The translations under genes were made by a program, and so were the position numbers. Source: UBA9547 sp044349205 (GTDB taxonomy: Bacteria > Bacteroidota > Bacteroidia > Cytophagales > UBA9547). Taken from it: a stretch of DNA of 7,169 bases. The notes under the pieces were generated by a model. That model worked only from the letters and a program-made list of their open reading frames with translations. It did no database searches and was not told the DNA's origin. Location of the stretch: positions 1 through 7,169 of the forward strand of contig JBIKRJ010000127.1 in assembly GCA_044349205.1 (NCBI GenBank). Reading direction: 5' to 3'. Shown here piece by piece: positions 1 through 5,582 of this stretch (position 1 is its first letter; each line of letters starts with the position of its first letter).

Positions 1-158
1 TCATGGACAACACGAGCAAGGCGGTCTATACTTCTACCATCAATAGCAGCAACCTGCAGGTAAACCTCAACCAGTTTAGCTCCAAAGGCTTGTATTTCAT
101 TCAAATACTGGATAACACCAACAAGGTGTTGGATGTGAGGAAATTGATTTTGGAGTGA
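1..158 (+). CDS. 3' end of a secreted protein with a T9SS-type C-terminal sorting tail (partial)
   Basis: An open frame enters from the left edge (codons in phase with base 3) and stops with TGA at 156-158, giving 51 visible residues. The tail contains SSKGLYFIQILDNTNKVLD and ends VRKLILE. This matches the usual type A T9SS sorting domain: a Gly-[Leu/Ile]-Tyr-Phe/hydrophobic strand, a turn rich in Asn, Asp and Gly, then a final strand ending in K-[LIV]-[LIV]-[LIV]. In Bacteroidota such tails direct export across the outer membrane and are removed or swapped for a surface anchor. The ATG at 3-5 is probably an internal Met, because such a tail is normally attached to a much larger secreted protein. 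The catalytic or binding part lies outside the window, so the product cannot be named. It converges on the toxin gene with a 15-bp gap. Confidence 0.7.
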   Translation, partial: MDNTSKAVYTSTINSSNLQVNLNQFSSKGLYFIQILDNTNKVLDVRKLILE

Positions 159-173
159 TGCAACAAATACACT

Positions 174-431
174 CTAATAATGCCCTCTGAGCGAGTACAC
201 TTTTAGTATATCTCCTTCAATCTGATAGACATATCGGTGTGTATCGGTAATTCTGCGAGACCATTTGCCTGATAATTCAAATTTCAAACCTTCAGGTTTG
301 CCAATCCCCGTGTAGGGACTTGCAAGAATGGCTTCGGTGAGTTGTGCGATTTTCTTGAGGATAGGTTTATTGCCAGTTTTGACCCAATATGTCAGATCTT
401 CATCTGCCTTTGGCAAATAGACTATTTCCAT
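174..431 (-). CDS. yoeB: YoeB/Txe-family mRNA interferase toxin
   Basis: This 85-residue protein aligns over its whole length with E. coli YoeB (84 aa), a RelE-fold ribosome-dependent endoribonuclease that cuts mRNA in the ribosomal A site. Landmarks in order are the N-terminal strand MEIVYLP, the YW pair at 15-16, the GIGKPEGLK turn at 42-50, the LSGKWSRRITDTHRYVY core at 53-69 and the C-terminal RGHY. The residues corresponding to the YoeB catalytic set are all present: Glu47, Arg66, His84 and terminal Tyr85. Length and active site are therefore intact and the toxin should be functional. The start ATG lies inside the last codons of the antitoxin gene (10-bp overlap), which suggests translational coupling. 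No clear ribosome-binding site precedes it. Its identity as YoeB family is very likely; the exact cleavage preference is not visible. Confidence 0.93.
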   Translation of the reverse strand: MEIVYLPKADEDLTYWVKTGNKPILKKIAQLTEAILASPYTGIGKPEGLKFELSGKWSRRITDTHRYVYQIEGDILKVYSLRGHY

Positions 432-637
432 AGATTGTTCAACTCGTCTAGGCTTACTTTACGTCCTTTACCCTCGGCAAAATCTTTATCTCCTTGTAAC
501 ACTTTTTCCACAAATTCTGCTTTGTACTCAGTTCCTTTCGAGAGCTCAAATTTGATTTTTAAAGCTTTCATAAAAGCCTTGATAGCATCTATCTGTGTAG
601 CATCCGCAGTATATGCTTTTATATTTATCGCTTCCAT
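422..637 (-). CDS. Antitoxin-like partner of the YoeB toxin (DUF2683-like)
   Basis: This 71-residue acidic/basic mixed protein is encoded directly upstream of the toxin and overlaps it by 10 bp, which is the standard antitoxin-first order. The N-terminal half (MEAINIKAYTADATQIDAI, then KAFMKALKIKFEL) reads as a strand followed by a helix ending in a KI-KFE motif. The second half has AEFVEKVLQGDKDFAEGKG and the tail GRKVSLDELNNLWK, the amphipathic toxin-wrapping type of end seen in many small antitoxins of Bacteroidota. From memory it resembles DUF2683 proteins. It does not resemble YefM, the usual YoeB partner: it lacks the Phd/YefM N-terminal DNA-binding pattern and is shorter. ATG at 637 is the only reasonable start, since the next Met is residue 23. 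The antitoxin role is inferred mainly from gene order and overlap. Confidence 0.82.
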   Translation of the reverse strand: MEAINIKAYTADATQIDAIKAFMKALKIKFELSKGTEYKAEFVEKVLQGDKDFAEGKGRKVSLDELNNLWK

Positions 638-641
638 ATAA

Positions 642-649
642 CAAATATA
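642..649 (-). promoter_or_regulatory. Putative -7 box of the toxin-antitoxin promoter
   Basis: Read on the minus strand, the box is TATATTTG, an exact match to the Bacteroidota -7 consensus TAnnTTTG. It ends only 4 bases before the antitoxin ATG, so transcription would be expected to start at or within a few bases of the start codon. No convincing -33 TTG/TTTG was found at the expected 19-21 bp spacing, which lowers confidence. The box lies in the 35-bp gap behind the flippase stop codon, so it could give the toxin-antitoxin pair expression independent of the polysaccharide genes. Confidence 0.4.
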
Positions 650-672
650 CTAGTTTTTCGGGAATGAAATTC

Positions 673-1914
673 CTATTTCCCTCTTCGCCAAATCTCTGGT
701 AAATCACCCCATTTTGCCAAGTCAGCCAAAGGAGTTTTGGTTATTTTGAAGTAATGATAAAATAAATAGCCACTCGACATGGCATAAGAAAAACTAGAAG
801 CTATCGCCGCCCCGTTTTTCCCCCACCACGGAATGAACAAGAACATGGCGGGAAGGATGGAAAACAAACCAATCAGCGACTTGATGTTATTTTCCTTGTA
901 ATAGCCCTTGGCGGAAAAATAATGGGCCATGACGGTGCTAACGCCCAACAACAGCACACCTGGCGAGAGAATTAGTATATAGTTTTTCAGTTCTGTAAAA
1001 TCCTTGCCAAAGACATAGACATACACTTCGGACGGCACCAGCCACAGCACCAGCAAACTTGCACCTGTGAGCAAAAAACACAGCTTGGAAAAACGAAGCG
1101 TGAGCATGGCTTGCTCTTTCTCGTCGTGGGAATTCAAAATGTGAGCATACAAGACCAGAGAAAGGCTGTTGCTTATCATCCAAGTAGCTTCTGCCAAGGC
1201 AACCCCATTGGACATTTCCCCTACTGCCTTCGACATTCCCAACCAAAATAGCACGTAGTAGCTCAGCCTGTAATTGATTGTTTGCACGATGGTACTAAAA
1301 TACGTTCCCGAACCAAAGCGCAACATTTCCTGTGCCGCAGATAGCATGGCTTCGGATTTTGTAAATCCTAAAAACGATCTGGATTGGAAAACAGCCACCA
1401 CGTAGGACACAAGAGAAGAATAAAAAAAGCCTTCAACGAAAACCCCTATCGACCTTTGGCCCAAGACTTGAAAATAAAAAACAACATACACGAGCGTAAG
1501 AACTGGCTGAATGGCGGTGTTGACATTGTAAGCAAGCAGCCTGTTTTTCCCGACCAAAATCATTTGGTGCACGGTATTGAAAGATTGAATCAACCCTGCC
1601 CCCAACAACCACCAAGTGTAGGCGCTGGGATGGAAAAGATGCAAAACGAAAACGCCCAACAGCGCCACAATTACCGACCAGCAGTAGGCGACGATGCCAA
1701 TAGTAAATACGTCCTTTTTAGGTACAAAATACGACATGGCGCTACCCGCCATAATGCCCGTAAAAAGCAGCACAAGGACAAAGTCTGACATGAAAAGACT
1801 CATTTCACCTCGACCCTCGCTCCCAAGCTGTTTGGAAACGAGCACGACCACAAAAAAATTGGCCAACATGATTAGCATCTTGTGGGCGAATGTGCTGGAA
1901 ATTTTACTTAGCAT
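673..1914 (-). CDS. Polysaccharide/O-antigen flippase (Wzx-like, MOP superfamily)
   Basis: This is a 413-residue, almost entirely hydrophobic integral membrane protein with roughly a dozen predicted helices, the usual layout of Wzx-type flippases (about 400-500 aa). The family hallmark near the N-terminus is LGSEGRGEMSLF at residues 30-41, equivalent to the LG-xEGRGE motif after the first helix, preceded by a helix containing LANFFVVVLVSKQ. Such proteins sit in the inner membrane and translocate undecaprenyl-linked glycan repeat units to the periplasm for polymerisation or ligation. The start codon lies within the last codons of the glycosyltransferase gene (11-bp overlap), so the two are surely co-transcribed and probably translationally coupled. 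No polymerase (Wzy) or initiating sugar transferase is visible. The exact glycan, and whether it is O-antigen, capsule or another exopolysaccharide, cannot be read from the sequence. Confidence 0.85.
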   Translation of the reverse strand: MLSKISSTFAHKMLIMLANFFVVVLVSKQLGSEGRGEMSLFMSDFVLVLLFTGIMAGSAMSYFVPKKDVFTIGIVAYCWSVIVALLGVFVLHLFHPSAYTWWLLGAGLIQSFNTVHQMILVGKNRLLAYNVNTAIQPVLTLVYVVFYFQVLGQRSIGVFVEGFFYSSLVSYVVAVFQSRSFLGFTKSEAMLSAAQEMLRFGSGTYFSTIVQTINYRLSYYVLFWLGMSKAVGEMSNGVALAEATWMISNSLSLVLYAHILNSHDEKEQAMLTLRFSKLCFLLTGASLLVLWLVPSEVYVYVFGKDFTELKNYILILSPGVLLLGVSTVMAHYFSAKGYYKENNIKSLIGLFSILPAMFLFIPWWGKNGAAIASSFSYAMSSGYLFYHYFKITKTPLADLAKWGDLPEIWRRGK

Positions 1915-3070
1915 GACCTATACTTTCAACAAAACGAAGCAAATGAATAGAAACAAGGTTCCAGTTGTAGCGCGTCTCGAAAAGCGCCCTGGCGTTTTGA
2001 CCGTGACGCATGTATTCTTCCGAATGCAAAATGTAACGCTCTATCGCTTCCACTATTTCGGATGTATTCTTAGGGTTAACCAACTGGGCACACTCTTTTA
2101 TTTCCGACACCTCGTTTTCTATGGCCTTCAAACGGCTGTATATCATGGGCTTGCCAGCAGCCATATAGTAAAATAATTTAATAGGAAGGCTATGGTTGTT
2201 TTCCCAGTTGGTTTTTCGCAAATCGAAGCAAATATCCATTTCGGCCACCTTGCGGCAAAACTCCAAAAGAGGCAGTTGGGGATAAAACATTAATATAACT
2301 TCATTTAATTTGGCGATTTTTTGCTCGAATTGTTGCTGAAAATGCACATTTTCGAACCAACCCACCACGAGGAGTCGTATTTTCACCGATGGCCATTTCT
2401 CTTGAAACTGCTGCACCGCTTCCAAAAATCGAAATATGCCCCGTTCTTCGTTGAGGATGCCCGTATAGCCTAAAACCCACTCGTTTTTCGTGTTTTGGCC
2501 AGGAGGCTTATGATTTTCAAAAAGCTCTTTTTCAGGATAATAACCCACTATCGTCGATTTTTTGAAAGGAAATAGATAACGATAGGGAAATCTCTTGGCC
2601 AATTCTCCAAAAATAAAAGCATCTGCCAACATGGCAGCAAACAAGCTGAAACAAGCCAGCCTCGCAGCCTGCCACATTCTATTCATACCATGCTTATACT
2701 TCCTTAGCTGCGTTTGCGACGGTTGCCATTCGGTAATATCGTACACAATTTTCACGCGCCTGGCACTTTTCCTTTTGTGAAGGAATGCGGCCAGTGTAGG
2801 CAATGGTTCTTGACTGATGATAATATCGGGATTATGAATGGAAAGCCGCTCGCGAAAAGCAGCGATTTTGGAAAGCGAATTCATGAAATTACCTTCAAAC
2901 GAGTCCCAAGTTATTCCCCCTTCCTTACTTTGCAATATGCCTGTAGAACAAATGATGGTGACATGGTGCCCAGCCTTTTGAAAGGTTTTGGCAAGATGAT
3001 GGTACAAGCGATCGTCCAAAGGCTGGTGTGCCGAACTCATAAGGCAAATGGATAAAGGATGTATGCTCAT
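1904..3070 (-). CDS. GT-B glycosyltransferase, GT4-like
   Basis: This 388-residue protein has two Rossmann-like halves typical of retaining GT-B enzymes. The N-terminal acceptor domain opens with SICLMSSAHQPLDDRLYHHL (7-26), the H-x-P-x-D-x-R pattern of GT4-like surface-glycan transferases, followed by AGHHVTIIC (33-41). The C-terminal nucleotide-sugar domain starts at about LGYTGILNEERG (200-211) and includes LRLLVVG-type strands and SLPIKLFYYMAAGKP (294-308). Expected role: transfer of a sugar from an NDP or GDP donor to a lipid-linked acceptor on the cytoplasmic face of the inner membrane, feeding the flippase encoded next. Unusually, the EX7E positions are His293 and Tyr301 instead of two glutamates. 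ATG 3068-3070 is taken as the start because it precedes the first strand by the usual few residues; Met11 would cut that strand. It is the first gene of the minus-strand run and diverges from rpoN. Donor and acceptor are unknown. Confidence 0.85.
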   Translation of the reverse strand: MSIHPLSICLMSSAHQPLDDRLYHHLAKTFQKAGHHVTIICSTGILQSKEGGITWDSFEGNFMNSLSKIAAFRERLSIHNPDIIISQEPLPTLAAFLHKRKSARRVKIVYDITEWQPSQTQLRKYKHGMNRMWQAARLACFSLFAAMLADAFIFGELAKRFPYRYLFPFKKSTIVGYYPEKELFENHKPPGQNTKNEWVLGYTGILNEERGIFRFLEAVQQFQEKWPSVKIRLLVVGWFENVHFQQQFEQKIAKLNEVILMFYPQLPLLEFCRKVAEMDICFDLRKTNWENNHSLPIKLFYYMAAGKPMIYSRLKAIENEVSEIKECAQLVNPKNTSEIVEAIERYILHSEEYMRHGQNARALFETRYNWNLVSIHLLRFVESIGHAK

Positions 3071-3201
3071 TGGATGCTATTCGCTACTACAAAAAACAGA
3101 ATATTTTGCAACAATCTTGTGCTGCGCCACAAATTAGCTTTCCATAGTCCACCGCGAAAATCATTGCGTTTCATAAATTTGTTTCGTATTTAGCTTGTCT
3201 T
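3071..3201. other. Divergent intergenic region between glycosyltransferase and rpoN
   Basis: This 131-bp AT-rich gap must hold the promoters for both flanking genes. The plus strand shows one exact TAnnTTTG box for rpoN (listed separately). On the minus strand I found no exact box for the glycosyltransferase. A GCGCCA...GCAA pair that superficially recalls a -24/-12 sigma-54 promoter on the minus strand has the wrong spacing. No open reading frame, tRNA or strong hairpin was seen. Confidence 0.6.
3174..3181 (+). promoter_or_regulatory. Putative -7 box of the rpoN promoter
   Basis: TAAATTTG is an exact match to the Bacteroidota housekeeping -7 consensus TAnnTTTG and lies 20 bases before the rpoN ATG, which would give a leader of about 14-16 bases. 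A -33 TTG was not found at the standard distance, so the assignment rests on the -7 element and position only. Confidence 0.4.
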
Positions 3202-4671
3202 ATGCAAAAACAAAGCCTTCAACTTGCACAGCAACAAAAGCTAACGCCCCAACAGATTCAATATATCAAGCTGTTGCAAATACCTACCGCCGAACTGGAT
3301 GCGAGAATAGAGGAAGAACTAGAAGCCAATCCTGCTTTGGAAGAAGGGGAAGAACTGCCTGAAAAACAAGAAACAGACGAAACAGACGACTTTTCAAACG
3401 AAGCTGGCGAAGAGCTGGACGAAGACATAGACAAGAAAAATCCCGACGATGAGTTTGATGCTTCCGACTACACCGACGATGACTTTTCGGGTTATAAAAT
3501 GCAGGGCGACTTTTACGAACAAGAAGAATACGACGCGCCATTGGCCTCTACCACCAACTTGTACGAGTCCCTATTGAACCAACTGGAATTTCTGAACCTG
3601 AGTGAACGAAAAAACACCATTGCCAAACACCTGATAGGAAGCATAGAAAACGATGGCTATATACGCCGCGATTTGTACGCCATTGCCAACGATTTGGCTT
3701 TTACCCAAGACTTTGAAACCGACGAAGACGAGATAGAGGAAGTTTTGTTTAAAATCCAAGAATTTGACCCACCCGGCATCGCAGCGCGCGATTTGGCCGA
3801 ATGTTTGTACTTACAATTGGCACGCAAAGACGAATCGGAAACGGAAGTAGCACATGCCAAAGCCATTGTGAAGGATTATTTTGAAGAGTTCAGCAAAAAA
3901 CAATACGAACGCATCAAACTCAGGCTGGGTATAGGCGATGAAGAATTGAAGAGAGCCATAGACCTCATTACGCACCTGAACCCAAAACCGGGCGACAGTA
4001 GTTCGGGCGACGTGAAATCGCATTATTTGATACCCGACTTTATCTTGTTGTACACGGGCAGCCGTTTGGAAGTGATGCTCAACTCCAAAAATGCCCCTGA
4101 ACTCAGGGTGAGCCAGGCTTATCGCGAGATGTTCGACACCTACGACAAAAGCCCTAAGAAAGACAAAAAGATGCGCGAGGCTGTCACCTTTGTGAAGCAA
4201 AAACTCGATTCGGCCAAATGGTTTATCAATGCCATCCAGCAACGGCAGCAAACGCTGCTCAAAACTATGAATGCCATCCTGAAAGCGCAATACGATTACT
4301 TTTTAGAAGGCGACGAGAGCAAGCTGAAACCCATGGTGTTGAAAGACATCGCCAGTACGGTCGAATTGGACATCTCTACCGTTTCCCGCATTGCCAGCAA
4401 CAAATCGGTGCAAACCGACTTTGGTGTCATCCCACTCAAATTCTTCTTTTCCGAAGGCATCTCTACCGATTCGGGCGAGGATGTAAGTTCACGCGAAGTA
4501 AAAAGTGTCATCAAAGAAATGATAGAGGCTGAAGAAAAATCCAAGCCTTTGGCAGACGAAAAACTAGAAGAAATGTTGAATGAAAAAGGCTACAACATTG
4601 CCCGTCGCACCGTGGCCAAATACCGTGAACAGTTGGGAATTCCAGTGGCTAGATTGCGGAAAAAACTTTGA
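3202..4671 (+). CDS. rpoN: RNA polymerase sigma-54 factor
   Basis: This is a complete 489-residue sigma-54, of family length. Region I is the Gln/Leu-rich start (QSLQLAQQQKLTPQQIQYIK at 4-23, then a LEANPALEE end at 40-48) that contacts activators and keeps the holoenzyme inactive. Region II is a strongly acidic linker: residues 47-111 hold 30 Asp/Glu and only four Lys. Region III follows with core-binding segments, including FDPPGIAARDLAECLYLQL and LNPKPG motifs. An HTH lies at about 378-420 (VLKDIASTVELDISTVSRIA), ending in the FFFSEG motif at 414-419. The RpoN box ARRTVAKYRE at 467-476 is perfect and recognises the -24 element; the protein ends VARLRKKL. Sigma-54 directs polymerase to GG/GC (-24/-12) promoters and needs AAA+ activators, none of which is encoded here. 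ATG 3202 is used because region I starts at once. A metal permease follows 23 bp downstream. Confidence 0.98.
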   Translation: MQKQSLQLAQQQKLTPQQIQYIKLLQIPTAELDARIEEELEANPALEEGEELPEKQETDETDDFSNEAGEELDEDIDKKNPDDEFDASDYTDDDFSGYKMQGDFYEQEEYDAPLASTTNLYESLLNQLEFLNLSERKNTIAKHLIGSIENDGYIRRDLYAIANDLAFTQDFETDEDEIEEVLFKIQEFDPPGIAARDLAECLYLQLARKDESETEVAHAKAIVKDYFEEFSKKQYERIKLRLGIGDEELKRAIDLITHLNPKPGDSSSGDVKSHYLIPDFILLYTGSRLEVMLNSKNAPELRVSQAYREMFDTYDKSPKKDKKMREAVTFVKQKLDSAKWFINAIQQRQQTLLKTMNAILKAQYDYFLEGDESKLKPMVLKDIASTVELDISTVSRIASNKSVQTDFGVIPLKFFFSEGISTDSGEDVSSREVKSVIKEMIEAEEKSKPLADEKLEEMLNEKGYNIARRTVAKYREQLGIPVARLRKKL

Positions 4672-4681
4672 TAGCAGTTCG

Positions 4682-4689
4682 TATATTTA
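4682..4689 (+). promoter_or_regulatory. Possible weak -7 box before the metal permease
   Basis: TATATTTA differs from TAnnTTTG only in the last base and ends five bases before the permease ATG. If used, it would give an almost leaderless transcript separate from rpoN. No -33 element at the usual distance is visible, and AT-rich gaps easily give such one-mismatch matches. Confidence 0.2.
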
Positions 4690-4694
4690 CAACA

Positions 4695-5582
4695 ATGACA
4701 TCTTTCGACATTCAAATCATTTTAGCAGGCTTTTTGGTAGCCCTTCCTTGTGCCTTGCTGGGTTCCTTTTTGGTGCTGCGTAAAATGGTCATGCTAGGCG
4801 ATGCCATTTCCCATGCCGTACTTCCTGGTATCGTCATTGCCTTTCTTTTTTCTGGCGAACGAAATTCGGGCGTAATGTTGGTGGGGGCCTGTGTCATGGG
4901 ACTTTTCAGCACTTTTCTTATCGAATATTTACACAAAAAAGGAGGCCTACAGTCCGATGCTTCTATTGGTGTTACCTTCACGGCTTTTTTTGCCTTGGGT
5001 ATTATTTTGATTTCCGTTTTGGCCGGCCAGGTAGATTTGGATCAAGACTGCGTATTGTATGGTGAAATTGCCTATGTGCCCTTAGACCTTTGGATTACAG
5101 AAAGTGGCACCAACTTGGGGCCACGTATTGTGTGGAACATGTCTATAATCTCAGTATTGGTCATTCTTTTTCTGTTTTTATTTTACAAAGAACTTACTGT
5201 CAATACTTTTGATTCATCTTTTGCGGCAGTAGCAGGCATTTCGGCCACGCTATGGCATTATGCGCTCATGAGCATGGTCACCGTTGTCACCATCACTTCT
5301 TTCGAAGCAGTGGGGGCTATATTGGTCATTGCTTTTTTGGTTGGTCCGGCAGCTACCGCCTATTTGCTTACCACCAAGCTTAAAAATATGCTTTTGCTTT
5401 CGGTCTTGCTTGGTTTTACGGCCACCGTATTGGGATATTTGCTTGCTTCCTACACGCAAGGTTCGGTAGCGGGAGCTATTTCAATTGCCATTGGACTGCA
5501 GTTTGTCGTGGTGATATTTTGGCAGAATATGCGAAAAAATGCTGCTAATAAGTCGGCAAGCATTTCAACCCCCTCTTTTTGA
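4695..5582 (+). CDS. ABC-3 family metal ion (Zn/Mn/Fe) transporter permease
   Basis: This 295-residue membrane protein with about eight or nine hydrophobic helices belongs to the ZnuB/MntB/TroC permease family, which forms the membrane channel of ABC importers for divalent metals. Family marks are GSFLVLRKMVMLGDAISHAV (23-42), SDASIGVTFTAFFALGII (87-104), the cytoplasmic coupling region FEAVGAILVIAFLVGPAA (203-220) and the late helix with SYTQGSVAGAISIAIG. The start is set at ATG 4695. An in-frame TTG at 4668 overlapping the rpoN stop would only add nine non-conserved residues. The gap to rpoN is 23 bp, so co-transcription is likely. The cognate ATPase and substrate-binding lipoprotein are absent from the window, so the metal cannot be chosen by context. 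The 3' end overlaps the convergent symporter gene by 18 bp. Confidence 0.92.
   Translation: MTSFDIQIILAGFLVALPCALLGSFLVLRKMVMLGDAISHAVLPGIVIAFLFSGERNSGVMLVGACVMGLFSTFLIEYLHKKGGLQSDASIGVTFTAFFALGIILISVLAGQVDLDQDCVLYGEIAYVPLDLWITESGTNLGPRIVWNMSIISVLVILFLFLFYKELTVNTFDSSFAAVAGISATLWHYALMSMVTVVTITSFEAVGAILVIAFLVGPAATAYLLTTKLKNMLLLSVLLGFTATVLGYLLASYTQGSVAGAISIAIGLQFVVVIFWQNMRKNAANKSASISTPSF
5534..5565 (-). terminator. Putative intrinsic terminator of the symporter gene
   Basis: Read on the minus strand, immediately at the symporter stop codon, the arms AAATGCT (5565-5559) and AGCATTT (5543-5537) are perfectly complementary. Two further GC pairs (5557-5556 with 5545-5544) form beyond a one-base bulge, leaving a loop of about 10 bases. 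The second arm runs into six consecutive T residues (5539-5534). This is the layout of a Rho-independent terminator, though the stem is AT-rich and so not strong. It lies wholly inside the last codons of the opposing metal permease gene. Confidence 0.45.

Noticed and set aside
114..132. AACACC...GGTGTT hairpin (with an alternative CCAAC/GTTGG pairing) in the tail of the T9SS-sorted protein
   Set aside because: It has no T-run on either strand and encodes the DNTNKVLD turn, so coding constraint explains it; not called as a terminator.
661..673. GGAAT-GAA-ATTCC hairpin right behind the flippase stop codon
   Set aside because: The stem is only five pairs, and on the minus strand it is followed by an A-rich sequence and not by T residues.
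2760..2775. TGGCAC followed by CTTTTG, a partial -24/-12 look-alike on the plus strand
   Set aside because: There is no GC at the required 10-base spacing and it lies inside the glycosyltransferase gene with no gene to serve.
3108..3129. Minus-strand TGGCGC ... TTGC resembling a sigma-54 (-24/-12) promoter for the glycosyltransferase
   Set aside because: There are 17 bases between the GG and GC dinucleotides instead of the strict 10, so it cannot be a standard sigma-54 site.
3811..4290. A 159-codon minus-strand frame antisense to rpoN
   Set aside because: It lies fully opposite a conserved sigma-54 gene, has no recognisable motif, and is best explained as an antisense shadow.
4668..4694. 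Start of the metal permease at TTG 4668 overlapping the rpoN stop
   Set aside because: The added residues are not family-like and the ATG at 4695 begins just before the first conserved helix.
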